DNA of 64,000 nucleotides from Ignavibacteriales bacterium (GTDB lineage: Bacteria; Bacteroidota; Ignavibacteria; Ignavibacteriales; SURF-24): assembly GCA_003599415.1 (NCBI GenBank), contig QZKB01000133.1, forward strand, positions 1 through 64,000, read 5' to 3'. Made by a program: the position numbers and the translations under genes. Each line of letters begins with the position of its first letter. Position 1 is the stretch's first letter. This document shows, in pieces, positions 26,685-34,810 of the stretch. The notes under the pieces were generated by a model. That model was not told the origin of the DNA, did not search any database, and was given only the letters and a program-made list of their open reading frames with translations.

Positions 26685-27206
26685 ATGTCATACAAAACAG
26701 TTACTCCAATAGAGAGAATCATTGATAGAATTCTGATAATAAGGAATCAGAAAGTCATCCTTGATAAGGATTTAGCAGTTTTGTATGGTACTGAAACCCG
26801 TGTATTAAAACAAGCTGTGAGAAGAAATATAAAAAGGTTTCCATCCGATTTTATGTTTATTCTATCAGATAAAGAAATCGAGCAATTGGTATCACAAAAT
26901 GTGATACCTTCAAAAAGTATTCTTGGTGGCGCTAATCCTATGACTTTTACCGAACAAGGTGTAGCAATGCTTTCTTCTGTTCTAAAAAGTGAAAGAGCAA
27001 TTGATGTAAACATTTTAATTATGCGAGCTTTTGTTAAATTAAGAGAAATAATTGCGACACATAAAAAAGTAGAAGAAAAACTAAAAGAATTGGAGAACAA
27101 AATAAAAGAACACGATGACCAAATAATTGAGATTATTAAAATAATTAATCAACTGGTCACTCCACCCCAACCTTCTAAAAAGAAGATTGGATTTACAATA
27201 AATTAA
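26685..27206 (+). CDS. ORF6N-domain protein
   Basis: A 173-residue protein with an ORF6N domain at about 10-90 (IRNQKVILDKDLAVLYGTET followed by the conserved RNIKRFPSDFMF), and a C-terminal coiled coil (about 120-155: KKVEEKLKELENKIKEHDDQ). ORF6N domains are DNA-binding modules typical of phages and mobile islands. The ATG at 26685 has AAGGA at the right distance; an in-frame TTG at 26661 lies before it. It starts 25 bases after aconitase and precedes the MmgE/PrpD gene by 70 bases, all on one strand, so a phage-type gene sits inside a metabolic cluster. It may be a captured regulator or a passenger. Confidence 0.85.
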   Translation: MSYKTVTPIERIIDRILIIRNQKVILDKDLAVLYGTETRVLKQAVRRNIKRFPSDFMFILSDKEIEQLVSQNVIPSKSILGGANPMTFTEQGVAMLSSVLKSERAIDVNILIMRAFVKLREIIATHKKVEEKLKELENKIKEHDDQIIEIIKIINQLVTPPQPSKKKIGFTIN

Positions 27207-27276
27207 CGTCTATTATTTTACAAGTATGATAGTTCAATTAAATAAGAATTACTCAACAATTTAACAGATAAATACT

Positions 27277-28710
27277 ATGGAAAAATCAATATCAAGACAA
27301 ATAGCAGAGTTCGCAGTTAATCTTAAATTCCAGGACTTACCTAAAGAAGTTGTTTTTGAGGTTAAAAGATATTTGTATGACTCAATCGGCTGCGCTTTTG
27401 GTGCTTATAAAACTAAAGATGTAAACATAATCCGGGATATTTACAAAGAAGTTGGTGGTAAACCGGAATCAACAGTAATTGCATTCGGAGATAAAATCCC
27501 AGCAATAAATTCATCTTTAGTAAATGCGCTTATGATTCGCTCGTTGGATTTTAATGACATTTACTGGAAGGAAGATCCTTCCCATCCATCGGATATTATT
27601 CCTGCTGCATTATCAATTGGTGAATTGGTCGGTGCATCAATGGAAGATGTAATTACAGCAATTGTACTTGCATATGAATTTGAGCAACGTCTCTGCGAAT
27701 ATGCCGTACCCGGAATTCGTGAGCGTAAATGGCATCACGCAACATTAACACAATTTGTTTCACCTATTGTTGCCGGTAAAGTGTTAGGACTTACAGTTGA
27801 CCAGATGGTAAACGCGATTGGAATTAGCGGATGCCATAATCATACAATTGGCTGCCCAACTGCCGGTAAATTAACAATGATGAAGAATACTGTTGATCCG
27901 ATGGCAACTCAATCCGGTGTAATGGCTGCTTTAATGGCAAAGAAAGGATATAGCGGAACAGAGGCTATCTTTGAAGGCAAAGAAGGGTTTATGGATTGCT
28001 TCCTTGGTTATAATGTAAAAGAACAAAAAGTTGATCCGCTTAAAATGAAAGGACGGGATGCAGTAACTGAATGGAAATGGAATATTGATAAACTTATTGG
28101 AGATTTGGGTAAAACTTTTAAAATACTTGAGTGCAGTATGAAGGCCTTCCCAACCGAAGCTTTAACTCACACACATATTTCCGCCACATTGAAAGTTGTT
28201 ACAAAAAATAACATTAGCTATGATCAGATTGATTCCGTTACCTTAACAACATTAGCACAGGCATATGATATTCTATTTGATCCGCACAAGTATCGTCCGG
28301 AATCAAGAGAAACTGCAGACCACTCGCTTCCGTATTGTATTGCTGCTGCTTTGGTAGATCATAAGATTACAACACAATCATTCTCCGATGAGAAATTAAA
28401 AGATTCTAGAATCTGGGAAGTAATAGATAAAATAAAAGGTGAACCTTCAATAGAGTTTGAGAAGATGTTCCCGGCTAAACAACCTTCAAAAGCAGTTGTA
28501 AAAACAATTGATGGAAGAGAATTTTCCGAATATCTTGAATTTCCTAAAGGTGATCCGAGAGAACCAATGACAATTGAAGACCTTGAAAATAAATTTAACG
28601 GACTTTCTTCTGCTGTTCTTAACGGAACACGCCAGAGAGAAATTAAGGAAATGATTTTTGATTGCGAGAAAATGCCGGTATCAGCTTTTATGGAAAAATT
28701 AATTGTGTAA
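27277..28710 (+). CDS. MmgE/PrpD-family protein
   Basis: A 477-residue member of the MmgE/PrpD family, which contains 2-methylcitrate dehydratase and cis-aconitate decarboxylase. Family features include the N-terminal helical SRQIAEFAVNLKFQDLP region, DSIGCAFGA, SLDFND, the HHATLTQ stretch and the ADHSLPY motif near residue 350. It sits between aconitase and citrate lyase genes. No prpB or prpC is present here, so a methylcitrate cycle is not supported by the context. Dehydration of citrate-like acids or decarboxylation of cis-aconitate to itaconate are both possible; sequence alone cannot decide. Confidence 0.85.
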   Translation: MEKSISRQIAEFAVNLKFQDLPKEVVFEVKRYLYDSIGCAFGAYKTKDVNIIRDIYKEVGGKPESTVIAFGDKIPAINSSLVNALMIRSLDFNDIYWKEDPSHPSDIIPAALSIGELVGASMEDVITAIVLAYEFEQRLCEYAVPGIRERKWHHATLTQFVSPIVAGKVLGLTVDQMVNAIGISGCHNHTIGCPTAGKLTMMKNTVDPMATQSGVMAALMAKKGYSGTEAIFEGKEGFMDCFLGYNVKEQKVDPLKMKGRDAVTEWKWNIDKLIGDLGKTFKILECSMKAFPTEALTHTHISATLKVVTKNNISYDQIDSVTLTTLAQAYDILFDPHKYRPESRETADHSLPYCIAAALVDHKITTQSFSDEKLKDSRIWEVIDKIKGEPSIEFEKMFPAKQPSKAVVKTIDGREFSEYLEFPKGDPREPMTIEDLENKFNGLSSAVLNGTRQREIKEMIFDCEKMPVSAFMEKLIV

Positions 28711-28773
28711 TTTTCGAGTGTAGTTTTTATTGAGAAGTAAAACTTTTTCTTACAAATAAATTTTGAGAATAAT

Positions 28774-29997
28774 ATGGAATCTAAAACAATTATAGCTTCT
28801 GCAGGAAAACGCGGTGATAAAGTTAGATCCGATTGTTATGTGGAAATAGAACTAACAAAATCCGGCGGAGTTAAACTTGACGTTAAAAGCAAAGTTGAAT
28901 CAATGTACGGAGAATCGATAAAAAAAATGATTCTTGAAATGTGCTCGTACTTTAATATAAAGGATACTAATATTCTTGTCGAAGATAACGGTGCACTTCC
29001 CTTTACTCTTGCTGCAAGATTAGAACTTGCAATAAAAAGAATTTTAACCGGAACACAGAAAGAATTTCTTTTACCGTTTAATCCGAAGAATAATTACAAA
29101 ACTACAAAAGATAAACTCCGCAGAAGCCGTTTATACCTTCCGGGTAATGAACCTAAGTTTTACGCAAACGCCGGTTTGCACAATCCTGATGGTATTATAC
29201 TTGATTTGGAAGACAGCGTAGCTCCAACAGAAAAAGATGCTGCTCAATATCTTGTCAGGAATGCTTTAAGAAGTGTAGATTTTTACGGCTCGGAAAGAAT
29301 GGTTAGAATAAACCAGCTTCCGCGCGGTTTGGAAGATTTACATTTCATAGTCCCTCACAATGTTAATGTTATTTTAATTCCAAAATGTGAAAGCGCAGAG
29401 CAGGTTAAAGAAGTTGAAAATGAAGTTCATCGCATTCAGAAAATACATGGATTAAAAAACGAAATCTATTTTATGCCGATTATTGAAAGTGCAAAGGGCG
29501 TAATTAAAGCATATGAGATTGCAACTGCATCCCATTCAAACTGTGCACTGGCAATTGGTTTGGAAGATTATACTGCCGACCTTGGAACTCAAAGAACTAA
29601 CGAAGGTAAGGAAAGCATTTTTGCCAGGTCTATGTTAATTAATGCTGCAAAAGCTGCCGGCATTCAGGCAATTGATACTGTCTTCTCAGATGTTAATGAT
29701 ATGGAAGGATTAAGACAAAGTGTAATCGAGGCAAAAGCTCTTGGCTTTGAAGGTAAAGGCTGCATACATCCAAGACAAATACAAATTGTTCACGAAGCAT
29801 TCGCTCCAACTGCTGCAGAAATTGATAAGGCTAAAAAGATTGTAATTGCTTTTGAAGAAGCAGAAAAGAAAGGGATAGGAGTTGTTGCACTTGGCAGCAA
29901 AATGATTGATGCCCCGGTTGTTAAACGAGCTCACAATACTATTCGTCTTGCGCTTCTTAATAACCTGATAAATGAAAATTGGAGGAGTGAACAATGA
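28774..29997 (+). CDS. citE: Fused citrate lyase acyl-carrier (CitD) and beta (CitE) subunits
   Basis: A 407-residue fusion. Residues 1-95 align with CitD, the acyl carrier that holds the phosphoribosyl-dephospho-CoA group: SAGK near the start, S19 in RSDCYVEIE at the attachment position, and DNGALPFTLAARLELA as the family end motif. Residues about 110-400 are CitE (HpcH/HpaI fold) with RRSRLYLPGNEPK, ILDLEDSVAP and KGCIHPRQ. CitE cleaves citryl-carrier to acetyl-carrier and oxaloacetate. CitD and CitE are usually separate polypeptides. The gene overlaps citF by 4 bases. The activating enzymes CitC, CitX and CitG are not in this window. Citramalate lyase has the same architecture and remains an alternative. 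Confidence 0.88.
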   Translation: MESKTIIASAGKRGDKVRSDCYVEIELTKSGGVKLDVKSKVESMYGESIKKMILEMCSYFNIKDTNILVEDNGALPFTLAARLELAIKRILTGTQKEFLLPFNPKNNYKTTKDKLRRSRLYLPGNEPKFYANAGLHNPDGIILDLEDSVAPTEKDAAQYLVRNALRSVDFYGSERMVRINQLPRGLEDLHFIVPHNVNVILIPKCESAEQVKEVENEVHRIQKIHGLKNEIYFMPIIESAKGVIKAYEIATASHSNCALAIGLEDYTADLGTQRTNEGKESIFARSMLINAAKAAGIQAIDTVFSDVNDMEGLRQSVIEAKALGFEGKGCIHPRQIQIVHEAFAPTAAEIDKAKKIVIAFEEAEKKGIGVVALGSKMIDAPVVKRAHNTIRLALLNNLINENWRSEQ

Positions 29998-31550
29998 AAT
30001 TAGTTAAGAATGCCACCGGAAGATTAGTCCCCGTTCAGGTAAACGGAAGAAAAGAAATTCCTTTTAAAGGAGTGAATAAATTCAAGCCAACAGGTGTTAA
30101 AGCCAAACCGCCAATCAGAACATGCATTGATTATCCTGCCGATGGAAATAAGGTTGTTAAGAACCTTAAAGAAGCACTAAAGAAAGCAGGATTAAAAGAC
30201 GGAATGACAATATCAACGCATCATCATTTAAGAAATGGCGACGTGCTTACGAATCTTTTATTCGATACGATAAAACAGATGGGCATAAAAAATATCCGCT
30301 GGTTTCCGACTGCTTCATTCCCCTGCCATCAGCATCTGATTAAATATCTTGAAGACGGAACGATTCATCACATTGAAGGCAGTATGAACGGACCGCTCGG
30401 TAGATTTACAACACAGGGCAAAATGAAAGGTGTTGGTGTGCTTCGTTCACATGGAGGAAGATACCAGGCAGTACAGGATGGCGAAGTTCATGTTGATATT
30501 GCCGTTATTGCTGCTCCCACTTCAGATCCGTTTGGTAACTCAAATGGTGTTAACGGGAAATCTGCCTGCGGATTAATTGGATTTGCCTTGGCTGATTCTG
30601 AGTATGCAGATAAAACAATCGTTGTTACAGATAACCTTGTTCCCTTCCCATGCATTCCCTGGCAAATTCAGGGCAACAATGTTGATTATGTAGTTCAGAT
30701 TGATTCTCTTGGCGATGCAACAAAAATTGTTTCAGGTACAACAGAAATTACCAAAAGTCCGGACCGACTTCTTATTGCAGAATATGTAGCTCAGTTTATA
30801 GAAGAAGCCGGAATAATGAAAGATGGTTTTTCCTTCCAGGCCGGTTCAGGCGGAACAAACTTGGCATTCGTTCTTTATTTAAAAGAAAGGATGAAAGCCA
30901 AAGGTGTTAAAGCAAGTTTTGTTAGAGGCGGAAGCACAAAATATTTAGTTCAGCTTTTAGAAGAAGGATTAACAAATTATATTCTTGACGGACAAACATT
31001 TGACCTTGAAGGTGTTCGTTCGATGAGAGAAAATCCAAGACACCAAAATACTTCTCCGTTTACAAGTTATAATTTCCATGGCAAAGGTAATTTCGCTTCA
31101 ATAGTTGATGCTGCTGTTCTTGGCGCAACAGAAGTTGATGTTAACTTTAATGCAAACGTTGTTACTCATTCTGACGGTTATTTGCTTCATGGAATTGGAG
31201 GCTGGCAGAATTGTTTGTACTCTAAATGTACTATACTGGCAATCCCGTCATTCAGAGATAGAATTCCTGTTATACTTGATGAGGTTACAACTATTTGTGG
31301 ACCGGGCGAATTGGTCGATGTTATAATTACCGAGAGAGGTATTGCAATCAATCCAAAAAGAAAAGATTTAATTGCCGCAGTTAAAAATTCAAAACTTCCG
31401 ATCAAGTCAATCAAACAAATCCGGGATGAAGTTTATGAAATTTGCGGTGGTGCTCCTGCAAAACCTAAGTTGAACAAAAATAAAGTTGTTGCTGTAGTTA
31501 AATGGGTAGACGGAACAGTACTAGATTCTGTTTTCCAGGTAATAGATTAA
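29994..31550 (+). CDS. citF: Citrate lyase alpha subunit (acyl-carrier transferase)
   Basis: A 518-residue CoA-transferase-fold subunit that exchanges the acetyl group on the carrier for citrate, forming citryl-carrier. Family sequence includes STHHHLRNGD, the GQSGG-like QAGSGGTNLA region, VRGGSTKYLV and the C-terminal ICGPGELVDVIITERGIA, which is diagnostic for CitF. Length is standard. The ATG overlaps the citDE stop (ATGA) and has GGAGG before it. Together with the fused CitDE it gives a complete lyase complex. With aconitase and isocitrate dehydrogenase on the same strand, it supports citrate cleavage to acetate plus oxaloacetate. Confidence 0.9.
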   Translation: MKLVKNATGRLVPVQVNGRKEIPFKGVNKFKPTGVKAKPPIRTCIDYPADGNKVVKNLKEALKKAGLKDGMTISTHHHLRNGDVLTNLLFDTIKQMGIKNIRWFPTASFPCHQHLIKYLEDGTIHHIEGSMNGPLGRFTTQGKMKGVGVLRSHGGRYQAVQDGEVHVDIAVIAAPTSDPFGNSNGVNGKSACGLIGFALADSEYADKTIVVTDNLVPFPCIPWQIQGNNVDYVVQIDSLGDATKIVSGTTEITKSPDRLLIAEYVAQFIEEAGIMKDGFSFQAGSGGTNLAFVLYLKERMKAKGVKASFVRGGSTKYLVQLLEEGLTNYILDGQTFDLEGVRSMRENPRHQNTSPFTSYNFHGKGNFASIVDAAVLGATEVDVNFNANVVTHSDGYLLHGIGGWQNCLYSKCTILAIPSFRDRIPVILDEVTTICGPGELVDVIITERGIAINPKRKDLIAAVKNSKLPIKSIKQIRDEVYEICGGAPAKPKLNKNKVVAVVKWVDGTVLDSVFQVID

Positions 31551-31565
31551 ACAATAAAAATTTCA

Positions 31566-32387
31566 ATGGCAGATATGATTGAAATATTCACTAACATTCA
31601 TCCAGTTCTCCAGGCACTTATAGCTACACTGTTTACCTGGTTTGTGACTGCATTAGGTTCGGCAGGTGTATTCTTTCATAAGAATGTAAACAGAAGATTG
31701 CTTGATACTATGCTTGGTTTTGCAGCTGGCGTAATGATTGCTGCAAGCTTCTGGTCATTGTTAAGTCCGGCAATTGAAATGGCAGAGAATGGCCCGGTTC
31801 CATCCTGGGTTCCTGCAACAGTTGGATTTTTATTAGGCGGAGGATTTTTATTTCTTGTTGATAAAGTAATGCCGCATTTACACCTGTATCTGCCTTTGGC
31901 AAAAGCAGAAGGAATAAAAACTTCCTGGCAAAGAAGCATTCTGCTTGTTATGGCAATTACTCTTCATAATATACCCGAAGGACTTGCTGTAGGTGTAGCA
32001 TTTGGTGCAGTGGGTTCAAATCTTCCGGGCGCATCACTAACCGGAGCAATTGCTCTTGCCATTGGAATTGGTTTACAGAATTTTCCTGAAGGTCTCGCAG
32101 TATCAATGCCGTTAAGAAGAGAAGGGCTTACAAGATTAAAAAGTTTTTGGTATGGTCAGCTATCAGGAATAGTTGAACCTGTTGCAGGAGTTATTGGTGC
32201 TGCATTTGTTTTAATGGCTCAGCCAATACTACCATATGCATTAGCATTTGCAGCCGGAGCAATGATTTTTGTTGTTGTTGAAGAATTAGTACCTGAATCT
32301 CAGAATGGTGAGAACACAGATGTAGCAACAACCGGCACTATGCTTGGTTTTGCCGTTATGATGATGCTTGATGTTGCTTTAGGATAA
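31566..32387 (+). CDS. ZIP-family metal transporter
   Basis: A 273-residue inner-membrane protein with about eight hydrophobic helices. The two ZIP metal-binding motifs are clear: [10 protein letters not shown] in helix IV and [10 protein letters not shown] in helix V. The fold and length match ZupT/GufA-type importers of zinc, iron or other divalent metals. It begins 15 bases after citF and closes the cluster; iron supply for aconitase is a tempting link but only an inference. The metal specificity is not visible. Confidence 0.9.
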   Translation: MADMIEIFTNIHPVLQALIATLFTWFVTALGSAGVFFHKNVNRRLLDTMLGFAAGVMIAASFWSLLSPAIEMAENGPVPSWVPATVGFLLGGGFLFLVDKVMPHLHLYLPLAKAEGIKTSWQRSILLVMAITLHNIPEGLAVGVAFGAVGSNLPGASLTGAIALAIGIGLQNFPEGLAVSMPLRREGLTRLKSFWYGQLSGIVEPVAGVIGAAFVLMAQPILPYALAFAAGAMIFVVVEELVPESQNGENTDVATTGTMLGFAVMMMLDVALG

Positions 32388-32451
32388 ATATTTTAAGTTT
32401 GTTTTGCTTTACAGGTAAGCTATATTTCAAAAGGTAGATGGGAGAAACCAA

Positions 32452-33096
32452 TTGAATAATGATAAAGCTTTTTCTTTGAACTTCAGTTTATTGATTAGTT
32501 TAATAATCGTTTTAACCCTTTTCATATCTACTTCAACTAAGTATGCACAAACCTCCTTGTCATTAACACATTCATATATCAATGATTCTATCGATGTTGC
32601 CAAAAAGGATTCTATGCAAATAACAAAATCTGTATCATTTGGTAAAGTTGCCGCACAATGTCTTGGTGGAACTCTATTCGGAATACTTGGAATGGTTCCT
32701 GCGATTGGGATTAATTCACCAATAATCGCTGGTGTTGGTTATTTACTTGGTTCATCGTTAGGAGTATATGTAATAGGTAATATCGGAAGCACAAAAGGAA
32801 ACTTCTGGTTTACTCTTGCAGGAGGAACTGCAACAGAGTTATTATTTATTATTCTGGTAGATAAATCAAGTGATTCACGGATTGCAGCTACAATTATACT
32901 TGGGGGAATTTTTGCAATATTATCTGCAGAAATATTAACCTATCATTTAACTAAACCAAAAATAAATGTCTCAGAAAATATTTCTATAAATTTTCTTGAT
33001 GGAAGTGATTCACCGTTCGAAGTCTCAAATGAGTTAAAAAGAATTTCAAATTATGATATTGTTTATCCAATGGTTGGAATAAAAATCAGTTTTTAG
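32452..33096 (+). CDS. Hypothetical membrane protein, 214 aa
   Basis: I do not recognise a family. The start is a TTG at 32452 with GGGAG 7 bases before; no nearby ATG is in frame. A signal-like hydrophobic segment (about 10-27, ending near YAQ) is followed by a short polar region, then a glycine-rich block of three or four membrane segments (about 63-165: LGGTLFGILGMVPAIG, GVGYLLGSSLGVYVIG and IILGGIFAILSAEIL), and a polar tail. It ends 1 base before the convergent hydrolase gene. Confidence 0.55.
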   Translation: MNNDKAFSLNFSLLISLIIVLTLFISTSTKYAQTSLSLTHSYINDSIDVAKKDSMQITKSVSFGKVAAQCLGGTLFGILGMVPAIGINSPIIAGVGYLLGSSLGVYVIGNIGSTKGNFWFTLAGGTATELLFIILVDKSSDSRIAATIILGGIFAILSAEILTYHLTKPKINVSENISINFLDGSDSPFEVSNELKRISNYDIVYPMVGIKISF

Positions 33097-33097
33097 T

Positions 33098-33925
33098 TTA
33101 CTTCAAAATATGCTTCAACATAATTGAACATGCAGGTTTAACCATATCTCCATGGTTAAATCCATCAAGTTCATACAATGATGTTTCTTTATGCCCGGCA
33201 ATCTTCATCATTCTGTACAGGTAAGCATTCTCTTCGTACCTGCCAAGCAATTCTAATTCTCTATCACCTGTAATTAAAATTAATGGAGGAGCATCTTTTC
33301 TTACGTGATAAAGAGGTGCAAATTCATCAATCACCGGTTGAGTCTCAGGAATGCTTCTCTCCTTCCTAATCGTAAAGTGAGTTATAGCTTGTCCACTGAA
33401 AGGAATTATGCCGGCAATTCTATCAGCATCTATGTTATATTTTGCCAGCCATTTCTTATCAAGCCCTGTCATCATAACTAAATAACCACCAGCTGAGTGA
33501 CCAGAAATAAATATCTTATTTGTATCTCCGCCATACTTTGCAATATTTTTAAACGTCCAGGCAATTGCTGAAGCGGCATCATCAATAATTTCTTTGCAAT
33601 AAACTTTAGGACTCAACCTGTAATCAACATCAACAATTGAAATTCCCTTCTGTAAAAGTTCTTCCGGAATTGACCTGCTGCCGCTTGTTAATCCCCCTCC
33701 ATGGAACCAGATAACGGTTTGAAAATTCTTTTTGTCCAACGGATAATAAACATCAAGCCTGCGCAAGCTATCTGCATAAGAATCTTTTATCTCTTTGGGA
33801 TTTTCACTGTATAAAATATTGTAATCATATTTATAGGATGTAGATCCCTGGGCAACATTAACCTGCACATTAATTAAAACGTTGCAAAAGAATAAAGTTA
33901 TCAGCAAATATTTTTTCATCAGCAT
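33098..33925 (-). CDS. Secreted alpha/beta hydrolase (HGGG-type esterase)
   Basis: A 275-residue hydrolase with a signal peptide (about 1-25). The oxyanion motif WFHGGG at about 76-81 and the nucleophile elbow GHSAGG at about 143-148 place it with hormone-sensitive-lipase/BD-FAE-like esterases. A probable acid is in ITGDRELELL and the base in the GFNHGDM stretch. The start is the ATG at 33925 or a second ATG two codons later (33919), which opens MKKYLL directly. Nearby genes on the same strand are a methyltransferase and a beta-glucuronidase-like enzyme, so it may act on acylated sugars. Confidence 0.82.
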   Translation of the reverse strand: MLMKKYLLITLFFCNVLINVQVNVAQGSTSYKYDYNILYSENPKEIKDSYADSLRRLDVYYPLDKKNFQTVIWFHGGGLTSGSRSIPEELLQKGISIVDVDYRLSPKVYCKEIIDDAASAIAWTFKNIAKYGGDTNKIFISGHSAGGYLVMMTGLDKKWLAKYNIDADRIAGIIPFSGQAITHFTIRKERSIPETQPVIDEFAPLYHVRKDAPPLILITGDRELELLGRYEENAYLYRMMKIAGHKETSLYELDGFNHGDMVKPACSIMLKHILK

Positions 33926-33954
33926 ATACCGTGTTTGGTTTAAATTCTCGAAAA

Positions 33955-34767
33955 TTATTTTTTGTAAGTAAGAATAAGGAAATGTCCGGTACTTTTGAAG
34001 TAACCAAATTTATCACATTGTTCATTCAGCAATTCTTTCATTTCATTATCAATCTTCCTAACAATTTCGGGATCAATCCCCTGTTTCCAGTATCCGCCAA
34101 GAATATTATAAACAGGCAGACCTGCTTCTGCTCTTTCTCTTGGGCTTTTAAAGGAGTATCTCTCCAGCGTTATCTTATAATTTTCAACACCAACGTTAGC
34201 CATCATATTCTCAACATCTTTTACAGAAACCACATTAAATATTTTTGGAGCAGGTTTATCCGTTATATTATTTTTCCAGGCAGTTTTTAACAGATCATGA
34301 TATTCCGGCATAACATCATCTTTATCTGAAGTAACTAGTAAAATGAATAATTGTCCACCTGGTTTTAAAACCCTGTCGGCTTCTTTAAAAGCTGCTTCCA
34401 TTTCATTAATAAGCTGAAAGACTCTGTTTGAAATTACAAAATCAAATTCAGCATCTTCAAACGGAAGGTTTAATGCATTGCCGGTATAAAATGAACAGTT
34501 CGTCAATCCTTTTTCATTCCTGGTTTTGTTTGCTATTTCAATCTCAACTTCTGAAATATCGATGCCGACAATCTTTTCACAATTAAATTTCTCAGCAATC
34601 TGGAATACTAATTTGCCTGATGCACAACCAATATCAAGTACTTCAGATTTTTCATCTAGTCCTAATCCCAGGATTCTTTGAAAGAATTCATCGGAAGGCA
34701 GAGTGTTGTAAATACCTGCAAACTGATTGTAATGCAACTGTATGTTTTTTTCGTTAAATGAGTTCAT
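33955..34767 (-). CDS. Class I SAM-dependent methyltransferase
   Basis: A 270-residue cytoplasmic methyltransferase. The Rossmann core shows motif I LDIGCASGKLVFQIA (about 45-59), an acidic ribose-binding residue in KIVGIDIS, motif FDFVISNRVFQ and the GGQLFILLV strand. It resembles UbiE/Methyltransf_11 enzymes, but the acceptor substrate is not evident. The ATG at 34767 has AAGGAAG before it. It lies between the GH2 and hydrolase genes with short gaps (43 and 29 bases), so the three may be co-transcribed. Confidence 0.85.
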   Translation of the reverse strand: MNSFNEKNIQLHYNQFAGIYNTLPSDEFFQRILGLGLDEKSEVLDIGCASGKLVFQIAEKFNCEKIVGIDISEVEIEIANKTRNEKGLTNCSFYTGNALNLPFEDAEFDFVISNRVFQLINEMEAAFKEADRVLKPGGQLFILLVTSDKDDVMPEYHDLLKTAWKNNITDKPAPKIFNVVSVKDVENMMANVGVENYKITLERYSFKSPRERAEAGLPVYNILGGYWKQGIDPEIVRKIDNEMKELLNEQCDKFGYFKSTGHFLILTYKK

Positions 34768-34810
34768 TATACTTCCTTTGATTTAGCCATAATGCATGTA
34801 CCATAATTTT

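Noticed and set aside
27277..28710. Methylcitrate cycle (prp) operon
   Set aside because: Only a PrpD-type gene is present. No methylcitrate synthase or methylisocitrate lyase gene is adjacent, so the pathway cannot be claimed.
32438..32453. ATG at 32438 as start of the 214-residue membrane protein
   Set aside because: That ATG is out of frame and hits a stop after five codons; the TTG at 32452 with GGGAG upstream is in frame.
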